Notes: generated by a model from the letters alone, not told the origin. Counted from the first letter of the stretch, positions 1-8,139 are shown. The stretch: DNA of 64,000 nt from Burkholderiales bacterium (GCA_025354165.1 JANXNI010000086.1:1-64000), one strand, 5' to 3'. Program-made: numbers and translations.

Positions 1-14
1 AGCCGCTCCCACAG
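1..14. repeat. Right arm of a GTGGGAGCGG-family palindromic repeat, cut by the window edge
   Basis: The first bases, AGCCGCTCCCACAG, match the right arm of the repeat family seen complete at 758-838, 24388-24480, 26348-26439 and 51008-51075. The left arm would lie outside the window. A further CTCCCACAATCGCGG stretch at about 36-50 may be a second degenerate arm. Only an arm is visible, so the call rests on similarity to the other copies. Confidence 0.45.
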
Positions 15-56
15 GCGCTCGCCTCACGCGCGTCTCTCCCACAATCGCGGCGAGCG

Positions 57-743
57 TCAGCGATACCACTTTGCAAGCCTCGTCGGAGACACGCCGATCC
101 AGTAGGTAAATCGCAACCACCACATGAGCGCCATCGTGCGCCACACGCCGTGCTTTTGCCAACGACGCGCGGACGTCAAGACGCGCTCGCACAGACAGGC
201 GGGACGTGAAATTTTCTTGAGTGCTTTGCTCAGCGCGATGTCTTCCATCAGCGGCAAGTTTGGGAACGTGCCTATTGCATTGAACACCGAATTGCGCACA
301 AAAATGCATTGATCACCCGTGGCGATCCCACTGAGTCGTGAGCGCCAATTCATCATTGCGGCGATGACTTTGAACATGGGGTGCGCGACGCCATTGCCCG
401 CATCGAGCGCGACGTCGAATCGGCCCCACGCTTTTTGCTTGTCTTGCAGCGCCCTGTCGATCAGCAGATCAGCGTCCAGTGGCAAACGTGTGTCTGTGTG
501 TAGAAAAAGCAGCACATCTCCTGTCGCATGCTGCGCGCCGGCGTTTTGCTGTGTCGCGCGACCTCGCGCCGACGTGACGACATGATCGCAATGGGCTTTC
601 GCCAGCGAAAGAGTGTCATCGGTGCTGCCGCCATCAACCACGACAACTTCCGCGCCACGATCTCGCAGCGGCTGCAACGCAATCAAGGCAGATTCAATGT
701 TCGCCGCTTCGTTGAGAACGGGAATCACAATCGAGAGTTTCAC
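57..743 (-). CDS. TIGR04283-type family 2 glycosyltransferase (arsenosugar-locus type)
   Basis: This is a GT-A fold family 2 glycosyltransferase of 228 residues. The N-terminus SIVIPVLNEAANI is the nucleotide-binding start of the fold, DGGSTDDT (about 37-44) follows, and HTDTRLP (about 82-88) holds the DxD-like metal site. GDQCIFVR near 143-150 is typical of the TIGR04283 subgroup. That subgroup usually sits next to the radical SAM gene arsS, as it does here (arsS is 98 bp upstream on the same strand). Its proposed role is sugar transfer in making organoarsenicals, but the substrate has not been shown from sequence. A palindromic repeat separates the two genes, so co-transcription is likely but not proven. 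No membrane segment is obvious beyond a hydrophobic C-terminal patch. Confidence 0.85.
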   Translation of the reverse strand: MKLSIVIPVLNEAANIESALIALQPLRDRGAEVVVVDGGSTDDTLSLAKAHCDHVVTSARGRATQQNAGAQHATGDVLLFLHTDTRLPLDADLLIDRALQDKQKAWGRFDVALDAGNGVAHPMFKVIAAMMNWRSRLSGIATGDQCIFVRNSVFNAIGTFPNLPLMEDIALSKALKKISRPACLCERVLTSARRWQKHGVWRTMALMWWLRFTYWIGVSPTRLAKWYR

Positions 744-757
744 TGCGGCGATGTCGG

Positions 758-838
758 TTGTGGGAGCGGTTGTAACGCGATACGTTTATGAGTGCCCATT
801 ATGAATGGCCGACCATCGCGGTAAAACCGCTCCCACAA
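758..838. repeat. GTGGGAGCGG-family palindromic repeat (REPIN-like pair), intergenic
   Basis: Two inverted arms, TTGTGGGAGCGGTTGTAACG at the left and ATCGCGGTAAAACCGCTCCC followed by ACAA at the right, enclose about 37 bp. The element fills the gap between arsS and the glycosyltransferase gene. The ends are inverted repeats of the same family found at 24388, 26348 and 51008. It could fold into a hairpin in the transcript between the two genes. Confidence 0.75.
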
Positions 839-841
839 GTT

Positions 842-1861
842 CTAAGCCAGCGCACCACCGCACGAGCTGCCTTGTCCTGCGGTGCAGCCGTAGCAGTGAT
901 CGCGAATCACAATGGGGCCATCGTTCAGCGCTTCGGGCGGTGCGGCTAGCACGTCTTTCAGATGCGATTTTGCGCGGCCACCGCTCTTGGTGGGGAGCTC
1001 AAGCATCTGGTTGAAATCGCAGTCGTAAAGATAGCCTTGCCAGTCGATGCTGACCTGATCGCGACACATCACACCATCAAGATTTTCGTCACGATGCGCG
1101 GCCTTGAGCACGCCCATGTAAGTGTCGAACGTGCCCTTGGAAATCAGCGTCGAACCGAAGCGCTGAATCGGCATGTTGGCAATCGTGAACAGATGATTGA
1201 AGCGGATGCCGAAGTTCTCTCCGAGAATGCGCTTGTAGTCGGCCTGCAAGCCCGCCTGTCCCGGCGGTAGAACCGCGCCTTGCGGGTTGTAGACCAGATT
1301 CAATTCGCGCTCGCTGCCCTCATCGCCATAGCCAAGCGAATTGAGCAATTGCAGCGCACGAATGCTCTTGTCGAATACGCCGTCACCGCGCTGCTTGTCG
1401 ACGTTGTCGACGGAGTAGCAGGGTAGCGACGCGGTGATTGCGACGTCGTTGTCGGCAAGAAATTGCGCCAGCGTTTCTTGCCCCGGTTCAAACAGAATCG
1501 TCAGGTTGCAGCGATCAATGACTTTGACGCCGAGCGCACGCGCTTCGACAACGAGCGCACGGAAATATTGATTTAACTCGGGCGCGCCCCCCGTGAGATC
1601 GAGCGTTTTTGCGCCCGTGTGTTTGAGGTAATCGATCACCAGATCAACCGTGGTGGCATCCATCATCTCAGTGCGTTGCGGGCTGGCCGCAACGTGGCAA
1701 TGCACACAAGATTGATTGCACTTGTAGCCCAGGTTCACTTGCAAGGTGCTAACGCTGCGACGTCGCAATTTGGGGAACGTGGTGCGATGGGCGTCGAGCC
1801 GGGGGAGAACAGCGTGCATAAGAATCCAACAACTTGAAATACGTGCGTAAGCTTCAAGCAT
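842..1861 (-). CDS. arsS: Arsenosugar biosynthesis radical SAM protein ArsS
   Basis: This is a radical SAM enzyme that binds a [4Fe-4S] cluster through CNQSCVHC (Cys48, Cys52, Cys55: CxxxCxxC). The SAM-binding GGAPE-like stretch follows (LTGGAPELN). The C-terminus carries the cysteine-rich end CYGCTAGQGSSCGG, typical of ArsS and its DUF3641 domain, which suggests auxiliary iron-sulphur ligands. ArsS proteins transfer a 5'-deoxyadenosyl group to dimethylarsinous acid in arsenosugar synthesis. The methyltransferase ArsM that makes this substrate is not in the window. Length (339) fits the family. The start could instead be Met15 (base 1819), since family members usually begin about 10 to 15 residues later; neither start has a strong ribosome binding site. 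Confidence 0.88.
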   Translation of the reverse strand: MLEAYARISSCWILMHAVLPRLDAHRTTFPKLRRRSVSTLQVNLGYKCNQSCVHCHVAASPQRTEMMDATTVDLVIDYLKHTGAKTLDLTGGAPELNQYFRALVVEARALGVKVIDRCNLTILFEPGQETLAQFLADNDVAITASLPCYSVDNVDKQRGDGVFDKSIRALQLLNSLGYGDEGSERELNLVYNPQGAVLPPGQAGLQADYKRILGENFGIRFNHLFTIANMPIQRFGSTLISKGTFDTYMGVLKAAHRDENLDGVMCRDQVSIDWQGYLYDCDFNQMLELPTKSGGRAKSHLKDVLAAPPEALNDGPIVIRDHCYGCTAGQGSSCGGALA

Positions 1862-1925
1862 AGTCGTAGGAAGGCCTCGTTGCCTTACAAACTACGCGGC
1901 TCAGCCAGGCTGGCGCATCAAACCG

Positions 1926-2417
1926 CTAGTGGTGCGGCGACTTGCAGGGCCCGATGCGCGCGGCGGTCATGGTTTGTTTGACGACATTGACGCCGCCGAC
2001 CAGGGGTGAATATCGTGATTCCAGTGTCACCATGAAACGTGTGGCCTGAACGTGGCCGTTGGCGACGCCGGACAGTGTTTGCCCGGCGTCGCATGCGTAG
2101 GCGAAGGTCAACGCATCGCCTTGTCCGACGGGGCTTCCGAGCGCGGGCGGCGTGCGCACAAAGCTCCCGCTGGGGCAGCGCTCGGCGCTGCTGGCAAGCG
2201 TTTGCAATGCGAAGGCGCGCCCGCTGGCGAAGTCCTCCGCCGAGCGACATGCGGAAAAAACGATGGTCGGAAAGTTGACCCGCATGTCGGCAGGAATCAA
2301 TGTCTGGTCAGTAACAATGGTGTAGCGCCAAACACCTGGTGTTTGCGCGACGGCAGTTGTCGCTGCCGCTGCGCAAAGCACCAGCGCCAGAGCGCCCGCC
2401 AGCGACCGATCTAGCAT
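1926..2417 (-). CDS. Secreted DUF3617-like protein
   Basis: A 163-residue protein with a clear Sec signal peptide (LAGALALVLCAAAATTAVAQ, cleavage after AVA). It begins the mature part with TPGVWRYTI, the PGxW start seen in DUF3617 proteins, and carries several cysteines that could form periplasmic disulphides. Its start lies inside the end of the upstream DUF3617 gene (7-bp overlap), so the pair is very probably translated together and may have arisen by duplication. The function of DUF3617 is unknown. This copy is more divergent than its neighbour, so the family call is weaker. Confidence 0.7.
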   Translation of the reverse strand: MLDRSLAGALALVLCAAAATTAVAQTPGVWRYTIVTDQTLIPADMRVNFPTIVFSACRSAEDFASGRAFALQTLASSAERCPSGSFVRTPPALGSPVGQGDALTFAYACDAGQTLSGVANGHVQATRFMVTLESRYSPLVGGVNVVKQTMTAARIGPCKSPHH

Positions 2418-2848
2418 CCGCCGGTTCGCTTGGCGCTCATGCTCATATTCATCTTCCCGCCCATCGCCTTGGTGTTGCCGCCGGTCATGGTCATTTTGGA
2501 TTCGAACTGGGTGGACGACGCAGTCATGTCATAGGTCATGATCATCGGCTCCGGCATGTTTTTTCCCGTGCAGGTAGTGGTGAATTGATAACGATTACCG
2601 GTTTGCTTCAAATCAGAATATTTACAGTCCATGCCCGCGTCTTTTTGTGCGGCGATATTCCGGCCTTCATCAATATCCTTTTGCGTAACGCACTGATCAA
2701 AGCTCATTGGGATGCTGCCCATGCCAGGGATTTCAGTACGGGTGCTGTAGCTCCACTTGCCCGGGGTTGTGTCGAACTTGGGCATTTGCGCAGACACGGC
2801 ACTCACTATGCCGAACGAAGCAATCAAAAGAACGGTAATGCGTTTCAT
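2411..2848 (-). CDS. DUF3617 family periplasmic protein
   Basis: A 145-residue exported protein. The signal peptide is MKRITVLLIASFGIVSAVSA, and the mature protein opens with the family pattern TTPGKWSYSTRTEIPGMG and a cysteine in FDQCVTQKD. A second conserved cysteine occurs in DCKYSD and a third in TTTCTG. The C-terminus is rich in Met, Gly and Lys and ends in GGC. DUF3617 proteins are common in proteobacterial periplasms and have no known activity. This is the first gene of a two-gene unit with the overlapping downstream gene. The promoter must lie in the 350-bp upstream gap, which also holds a repeat. Confidence 0.85.
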   Translation of the reverse strand: MKRITVLLIASFGIVSAVSAQMPKFDTTPGKWSYSTRTEIPGMGSIPMSFDQCVTQKDIDEGRNIAAQKDAGMDCKYSDLKQTGNRYQFTTTCTGKNMPEPMIMTYDMTASSTQFESKMTMTGGNTKAMGGKMNMSMSAKRTGGC

Positions 2849-3070
2849 GGTTTCCTCAGAATGATCTCGCGGACATCGACGGTTTTCGCGCCCGAGCCCT
2901 GTAAAAGACGGCGCAGTTTAGCGTTTTGCGACATCATCAACGCTGCCGACGGCGGAACCGACGACACAGGGCAAGAGGATTTATATCTGTTCTCACTGTC
3001 CCGATCAGCGGTAGCGAAACTGCACTTTGTGCACTCGGTCGTGCAGGGATCTCAAGAGAATTGAGCACGT

Positions 3071-3188
3071 CAGCTTTTGCGTGTAACGGCTATTGCTAAT
3101 GGGATAGCGCAGATAAATGCATTAAGTCGACTTTCAGCCTTTTATGCGTCTGCCCCTTAAACATACGTGGTTGTAGCAAAAAGATGAT
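3071..3188. repeat. ERIC-like 118-bp palindromic repeat, copy 1
   Basis: This element fills part of the gap between apbE (stop at 3198) and the DUF3617 gene (start at 2848). It starts CAGCTTTTGCGTGTAACGGC, has the centre AAGTCGACTTT, and ends GCAAAAAGATGAT. It shares the layout arm, GTCGAC-like centre, inverted arm with copies at 19412, 21222, 31507, 39827 and 55285, all 117-119 bp. The right end lies about 10 bp from the apbE stop codon. The rest of the gap (2849-3070 and 3189-3197) holds no gene that I can see. Confidence 0.75.
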
Positions 3189-3197
3189 CGTTTGAGT

Positions 3198-4148
3198 CTA
3201 GCCTCCGTCTCGTCGGAGAACGTCGCCGTTTGCGTCCTGAAGCAGGTAGGCGACGGCTTCCGTTTCCAGAAAATCGGCTGCGTCTGCGCCTTTGAGCATG
3301 GCGATGGTCGACAGCGCACCGGCCAAAACGCACGTAGTTCCGACCACGCTAACGGATCGCCAATGGGACACTGGCCAGCCCGTTTTTGGATTCAGGATGT
3401 GGCAATAGCGTTTGCCGTCCACTTCGATAAATCGCTCATAGTCGCCACTGGTGGCGATGGCACCGTGAGTCAACGGCAAGCTTGCGAAGCAGCGATTGGG
3501 CTCGGTCGCCGGCGCGCGCGGATCGCGAATGCCGATTCGCCACGCGGCTCCCGCTAGCTGCGGACCGATGGCGCGGACGTCGCCGCCGAGGTTAATAAGG
3601 CCATGCTTGACGCCGCTGGTTTCCAGTAATGTGGCCCCACGATCCACCGCGTACTCTTTGCCAAAGCCACCGAAGTCCAGTTCCATACCGGGCAGTGTTA
3701 GCGCGATTTTGTTGCCATCCCAGGCGACGTGTTGCCAGCCGACTAACGGCAACAATGATTCGAGCGTATTTTGATTGGGCAGCCGCGCACTTTTGAAATC
3801 CCAGGCGCGTCGTAGCACCCCCGACGTGCAGTCAAACAAACCGTCGCTCATCGCGAACAAATTCGCCGCGAAATTCAGTAAATGTGCGGTCTCGTCATCC
3901 ACTTCAATGGCAGCACCCGTAGGCCCCGCCGCAGCGTTAATTTGCGACAACAGGCTGTCGCTCCGATAGCGGGAATACTTCGATTCAATGCGACACACTT
4001 CGGCGATTGCAGTATTCGCAAGGCGTTTGGCGTCCCTCTGAGAAATCCCCGCCAAGCGGATTTCGCACGGACTCGCCATCGCAGAAAACTCGAAAGCAAA
4101 GGCTTCGCTGTCAGCCAAGTGAATTGCCCCGCACGAAGTTAAAGGCAC
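3198..4148 (-). CDS. apbE: FAD:protein FMN transferase (ApbE family)
   Basis: ApbE moves FMN from FAD onto a Ser or Thr of a target protein, using Mg. The sequence has the family landmarks: an early FSAMASPCEIRL, SKYSRYRSDSLLSQIN, LDFGGFGKEYAVDRG (about 174-188), NLGGDVRAIG, and the C-terminal HILNPKTGWPV. Length, 316, is usual. It is the last gene of the tlpA-DUF4266-DUF3570-apbE operon, 9 bp after DUF3570, so DUF3570 is a candidate substrate. The start is odd. The first possible start is a GTG giving MPLTSCG, which looks like the tail of a lipoprotein signal peptide. The codons just upstream read in the same frame into the TAG stop of the DUF3570 gene, leaving no room for a full signal peptide. 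Confidence 0.9.
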   Translation of the reverse strand: MPLTSCGAIHLADSEAFAFEFSAMASPCEIRLAGISQRDAKRLANTAIAEVCRIESKYSRYRSDSLLSQINAAAGPTGAAIEVDDETAHLLNFAANLFAMSDGLFDCTSGVLRRAWDFKSARLPNQNTLESLLPLVGWQHVAWDGNKIALTLPGMELDFGGFGKEYAVDRGATLLETSGVKHGLINLGGDVRAIGPQLAGAAWRIGIRDPRAPATEPNRCFASLPLTHGAIATSGDYERFIEVDGKRYCHILNPKTGWPVSHWRSVSVVGTTCVLAGALSTIAMLKGADAADFLETEAVAYLLQDANGDVLRRDGG

Positions 4149-4157
4149 CGAAAGCAG

Positions 4158-5342
4158 CTAAAAGCGCCGACTAATTCCGATTTGCGCAAACTGGGCAGAG
4201 AAGACAGCCAGCCCTGGCGACCCGCCACCACCGAGCCGCCACGACGAGCGCTGTTGATAGAACTCGTACTTCAGATCCACGCTCCAGAGTTTGTCGATGC
4301 GCCACTCAAATTTGCTCCCGACCGTGACCGCACCGTACGACGACAGGCGCGCGTCAGCCGAGTAATATTTCGGCGGCGATTGCGAGTAGCCCGCCGGGTA
4401 CGGCTCACCGATTTCAGGGTCGTAAACCGGGTCGAAGTAGAACGAAGCCCGGCGCTGCGTGTAGTAGCGTGCTGTTGGCGTGATCACGAATCGCTCGCTC
4501 AGTGGCACCACCCATTCAACGGCTGCCGTGTGCGCCTGCACGCCAAAGTTGTCGTCGTAGAAACGATAACTGCTGCGCAATGTCGTGCTGTTGCCTTCAA
4601 AGAAATGGTTCCACCGGACGAGCGCAATGGTCTGGTTTTTGTTACGTGGACGCTGATCAACAAGTTTGTAGGGATCGTTGAAATAACCGCGCCCGCGAGC
4701 GTAGGTCAGATTCACTTGTGCGAGATCGTTTTTGCCCAGCACTTGAGTGACGCCAATCATGCCTTCGGTTACTTCTTTGTGTTCGTTGACCACCAGCTCG
4801 TTGACCGGATTAATTACGTCGCGCGACGTCGCTAGACCCGCCGCAAACGTCGTATTGTTGTCGGCGCTGGAAAACCGTGCATCAAGCGCGACCGCGTTTG
4901 ACCGATAGTCGTGCTCGTCAGAATAGGCGTAGCGCAGGCCCACCGCTGCCCGGTCAAAGTAGCGCGTGAGTTTGACGTCGGTTGCGGTGCGCCGATCTTC
5001 CATGTGCGACGCGCCCGAAATGCTCGTGTGCCAGCGTGGTGATGCGCCAGAAATATTGTCTTGAACGGCGGTGGCTTCCAATGACCACGCACCGGCAATC
5101 GGGAACACGAGATGTACGGAGGGGGCGATGACTTTGATGCGCTCTAGACCCGGTTGTGAATCCTTGTAGGCCTGAAGCTTGACCGTCACCACGCCTTCGT
5201 CAGGCGCATTTTCTGCGTGCGCATTTGTCGCGTGGGTAACCATCACGCCGGGAAGCGCGAGCGCTGCCAATGTAATCGCGCCGGGACGTTTTGCGCTGGA
5301 TGCCGGTTTAGTTACAACCACAACCACCGCCCCCCACACCAT
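4158..5342 (-). CDS. DUF3570 outer-membrane beta-barrel-like protein with an ApbE-type motif
   Basis: A DUF3570 protein, predicted from its alternating amphipathic strands and aromatic C-terminal residue (ends ISRRF) to be an outer-membrane barrel. The chosen start (ATG at 5342) overlaps the end of the DUF4266 gene; GTG codons just downstream are possible too, and the open frame continues upstream to 5411. A hydrophobic signal sequence (ITLAALALPGVMVTHATNAHA) precedes the mature part. About 95 residues in, DNISGAS (bases 5040-5060) fits the ApbE target motif Dxx(S/T)GA(S/T), and a second SGAS without the Asp follows at 5007-5018. Function is unknown. Operon neighbours TlpA, DUF4266 and ApbE point to an extracytoplasmic redox role, which is inference. 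Confidence 0.85.
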   Translation of the reverse strand: MVWGAVVVVVTKPASSAKRPGAITLAALALPGVMVTHATNAHAENAPDEGVVTVKLQAYKDSQPGLERIKVIAPSVHLVFPIAGAWSLEATAVQDNISGASPRWHTSISGASHMEDRRTATDVKLTRYFDRAAVGLRYAYSDEHDYRSNAVALDARFSSADNNTTFAAGLATSRDVINPVNELVVNEHKEVTEGMIGVTQVLGKNDLAQVNLTYARGRGYFNDPYKLVDQRPRNKNQTIALVRWNHFFEGNSTTLRSSYRFYDDNFGVQAHTAAVEWVVPLSERFVITPTARYYTQRRASFYFDPVYDPEIGEPYPAGYSQSPPKYYSADARLSSYGAVTVGSKFEWRIDKLWSVDLKYEFYQQRSSWRLGGGGSPGLAVFSAQFAQIGISRRF

Positions 5343-5541
5343 AGCCGCCCGATGCGCTTTCTTTGCTGAAATAAATGTGTTGAGTAAACGCCTGATCCAG
5401 CGGATCCGCATCCATCGTCATCTCTTTTCGTGCCAGATTTCCCTTTTCCCAGGCCTGCGGCGGTTGCATCGCGCACCCGCTGGCGAGGCACGCGAGAGCG
5501 GCGAGCAGTAACGTGCGGTTAAGGCGGCTTTTCATGATCAT
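5308..5541 (-). CDS. DUF4266 small lipoprotein
   Basis: A 77-residue lipoprotein. The signal peptide ends in the lipobox ASGC, so Cys23 should be acylated. The mature chain has the family's QPPQAWEKGNLARKEM segment, then TMDADPLDQAFTQHIYFSKE, and ends in a glycine-rich tail with two cysteines, GGGGCGCN. The CGC end could bind a metal or form a thiol pair for the neighbouring thioredoxin-like protein; this is inference. The gene starts 4 bp after the TlpA-like gene and its 3' end overlaps the DUF3570 start, so the genes are translationally linked. DUF4266 and DUF3570 commonly travel together. Function unknown. Confidence 0.88.
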   Translation of the reverse strand: MIMKSRLNRTLLLAALACLASGCAMQPPQAWEKGNLARKEMTMDADPLDQAFTQHIYFSKESASGGYGVGGGGCGCN

Positions 5542-5545
5542 TGTT

Positions 5546-6079
5546 CTACTGTTTCTTCATGTTGTCGAGCGCCGCAATGATGGCCGCTTCGATTGAATTT
5601 TTCTCGCTCTCGCGAAAGCCGGTGTGTGCGTAAACCACGCGCCCATTGCCGTCAATCAGATACGAACTCGGCATGCTTTTTACGGCAAATTGTTTGGGCG
5701 TTTCACCCGATGAGTCGAACGCCACCTGAAATTTTGCAGGCACCTGCGTCAAAAACTTTTCCGCGTCCGCCGCCTTTGCGTCGACATTGATGGCAAGCAC
5801 ATGTAAACCGCGATCAGCGTACTTCGCCTGCATCTCGTTCATCCACGGGAAAGATTGCTTGCACGGGACGCACCACGAGGCCCAAAAATCGACATAGACG
5901 AGTTTGCCCTTAAGGCTCGCGGAATCCAGCTTGCCGCCACTGCTGGTGAGCGAAAACGTGGGCGCTGTGTTGCCAACGTCCAACGCCTTCACCGGCGCAC
6001 TGGTAAGTGAAAGTATCGCCAGACTGGTGGACGCTACAAATGACAAGGCACGCGTTCGGTGGTTGATGAGATCAGTCAT
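5546..6079 (-). CDS. TlpA-like periplasmic thioredoxin-fold protein
   Basis: A thiol-disulphide oxidoreductase of the TlpA/ResA type, probably periplasmic. After a signal sequence (LSFVASTSLAILSLTSAPVKA) come the AhpC/TSA-like opening GNTAPTFSLTSSGGKL and the active site FWASWCVPCKQSFP, with the CxxC pair. The cis-proline loop is KSMPSSYLID. The start chosen is ATG at 6079 (MTDLINHRTRAL), with GGATATGAA upstream. The open frame extends to 6154, but the extra residues would put a hydrophilic stretch before the signal peptide. It is the first gene of the four-gene operon with DUF4266, DUF3570 and ApbE, and could reduce cysteines in those proteins or help deliver a cofactor. That role is inference. 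Confidence 0.88.
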   Translation of the reverse strand: MTDLINHRTRALSFVASTSLAILSLTSAPVKALDVGNTAPTFSLTSSGGKLDSASLKGKLVYVDFWASWCVPCKQSFPWMNEMQAKYADRGLHVLAINVDAKAADAEKFLTQVPAKFQVAFDSSGETPKQFAVKSMPSSYLIDGNGRVVYAHTGFRESEKNSIEAAIIAALDNMKKQ

Positions 6080-6273
6080 TTCATATCCAATTTTTGTGCC
6101 GTCTTGCATTGCTAGACTGGCCACGGCTGGGTAAGGCGGCTCAGGGAGGAGCACAAATTTACACCCTTATCCGGCAAACGTTCTAGCGTCTCCAATTGGT
6201 GACAGCAAAATGAGTTTCTGCACCAAAATATTGCCGTCAATGGGCTATAACGCACTGAGACATAGCAGTCAGG

Positions 6274-7260
6274 ATGCGCATCATGATTCAAATCGTTCCA
6301 GTCTTTCGAAAACTCGCAGGAACCTGCCTTGCGGTACTCGCCGTATCGGCTGCCGCGCAGGACTTTCCCAGTCGGGCGATCACGCTGATCGTGCCGTTCC
6401 CACCCGGCGGCGTTGCCGATAACGTCGCGCGACCCGTCGCGCAGGCGCTCGGTAAACAGCTTGGACAACCTGTCATCATCGAGAACAAGCAGGGCGCAGG
6501 CGGCGGCATTGGCATGGCACAGGTCGCGAAAGCGAAGCCTGACGGCTACACGCTCTTGCTAGCGTTGTCGTCTATCTCAATCATCCCGGAGGCTGACAAA
6601 GTGCTGGGCCGCGCGCCGCTTTTTGCCCTCGATCAGTTGACGCCGATTGCGCGCTTTACGGCGGATCCTGTCGTGCTGGCCGTGCGCTCTGATTCGCCGT
6701 GGAAGACATACGCCGAATTCATTGCTTACGCCAAAGCCAACCCGAAGAAAATTAACTACGGATCATCCGGTAATTACGGCACGATGCATGTCCCAATGGA
6801 GATGCTCGCTGCCGCCTTGGGCGCAAGCTTTACGCATGTCCCGTTCACGGGTGCAGCTCCCGCTGTCGTCGCGCTGCTGGGTGGATCGGTGGACGCGGTT
6901 GCTTCCGGGCCGTCAACGGTGGTGCAGCACGTGAAGACTGGCAAACTGCGGGTGCTCGCTAACTGGGGGCAGGAGCGGCATCCCGCGTTGCCTGATGTGC
7001 CAACGCTGCGGGAACTGGGCGTAAGTGTTGAATTTGCGCAGTGGGCAGGGTTGTTTGCACCGAGTGGCACGCCGGAACCCATCGTTAGTGCACTGCGTAA
7101 GGCATCGCGCGATATGCAGGATGACGCCGCCTTCAGGCAAACGTTCGTCTCATTGCAAACGCCGCTCGCGTATCTCGACGCTCCGGCGTTCCGCATGTAC
7201 TGGGATGTTGATGCGAAGAAGATGGCCGATGTGGTTCAGCGTATCGGCAAAGTAGAGTGA
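6274..7260 (+). CDS. Bug / TctC family periplasmic solute-binding protein
   Basis: A tripartite tricarboxylate transporter receptor of the Bug family, 328 residues. It has a signal peptide ending AVSAAAQ, then the family opening DFPSRAITLIVPFPPGG, the GQPVIIENKQGAGGGIG loop and the middle NYGSSGNYGTMHVPMEMLA segment. These bind carboxylates in the periplasm and deliver them to TctAB-type permeases, none of which is in the window. Betaproteobacteria carry many orphan Bug genes. The gene reads away from the tlpA operon, with about 190 bp between the two starts for divergent promoters. The ligand cannot be read from sequence. Confidence 0.9.
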   Translation: MRIMIQIVPVFRKLAGTCLAVLAVSAAAQDFPSRAITLIVPFPPGGVADNVARPVAQALGKQLGQPVIIENKQGAGGGIGMAQVAKAKPDGYTLLLALSSISIIPEADKVLGRAPLFALDQLTPIARFTADPVVLAVRSDSPWKTYAEFIAYAKANPKKINYGSSGNYGTMHVPMEMLAAALGASFTHVPFTGAAPAVVALLGGSVDAVASGPSTVVQHVKTGKLRVLANWGQERHPALPDVPTLRELGVSVEFAQWAGLFAPSGTPEPIVSALRKASRDMQDDAAFRQTFVSLQTPLAYLDAPAFRMYWDVDAKKMADVVQRIGKVE

Positions 7261-7314
7261 CGCACGCATAATGCTCAGCACGCCACCGCGGTTCGGACTT
7301 AACAGGAAATTGCA

Positions 7315-8139
7315 GTGAAATATTTGGTAACTATCCGCGCCCTCATGGCGATTGCTTCTGCAACTTTTTTAACAGCCTGTGTGAGCACTATGCCAGCAAA
7401 AATTCCGTCGCCCGCCCCTGATGTTGCCCGCACACTGGCACCCAACGGAACGCTGCGCGCTGCGATCAATTTCGGCAACCCGATTCTCGCCAACAAGGAC
7501 GTAAAAACGGGTGAGCCGTTTGGCGTGTCCATCGACATCGCGCGAGAACTTGGACGGCGTTTGAATGTGCCAGTTGAACTCGTACTGTTCAATTCAGCGG
7601 GCAAAGTGGTCGATGCGGTGAGCGCGGATGAAGTCTCGATTGCGTTCGTAGCCATTGACCCGGTACGTGCGACGACGACCGCTTACACCGCGCCGTACGT
7701 CATCATTGAAGGCGCATATCTTGTGCGCGATAACTCGCCGCTGCGCGAAAACGCCGAAGTTGACCGGGCAGGGACGCGCGTTGTGGTCGGCGGTGGCAGT
7801 GCGTATGACCTTTATCTCACGCGTGAAATCAAACATGCGACGCTGGTTCGCGCGCCCACGTCGCCGCTCGTGACGGACGAAATGCTGAAACAAAATCTTG
7901 AAGTGGCTGCGGGTGTTAAACAGCAGCTTCAAGCCGATGCGTTGCGCGTCGGTGGCGTGCGCTTGCTTCCAGGTCGCTTTATGGTGATCAATCAGGCGCT
8001 GGCAATGCCGGTGTCCCGCGCAGGCGCATCTGATTTTCTCAAGGCGTTTATCGAAGACTTAAAGGCATCTGGATTTGTCGAGAATGCGCTGGTGCGACAT
8101 GGCATCAAAGGGGCTTTGGTTGCGCCGTTGGCGCCGTAG
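7315..8139 (+). CDS. Family 3 solute-binding lipoprotein (amino-acid type)
   Basis: A periplasmic binding protein, type 2 fold, of the SBP_bac_3 group. The signal peptide ends in a lipobox LTAC (Cys22). The mature part reads LAPNGTLRAAINFGNPILA, then GEPFGVSIDIARELGRRL, the typical ligand-site pattern, and later IAFVAIDPVRATTTAYTAPY. Length 274 is normal. Its partner permease and ATPase are not next to it, so it may be an orphan receptor or work with a distant transporter. It lies between two Bug genes on the same strand, 54 bp after the first. Ligand unknown; the hydrophobic DP motif does not settle it. Confidence 0.85.
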   Translation: MKYLVTIRALMAIASATFLTACVSTMPAKIPSPAPDVARTLAPNGTLRAAINFGNPILANKDVKTGEPFGVSIDIARELGRRLNVPVELVLFNSAGKVVDAVSADEVSIAFVAIDPVRATTTAYTAPYVIIEGAYLVRDNSPLRENAEVDRAGTRVVVGGGSAYDLYLTREIKHATLVRAPTSPLVTDEMLKQNLEVAAGVKQQLQADALRVGGVRLLPGRFMVINQALAMPVSRAGASDFLKAFIEDLKASGFVENALVRHGIKGALVAPLAP

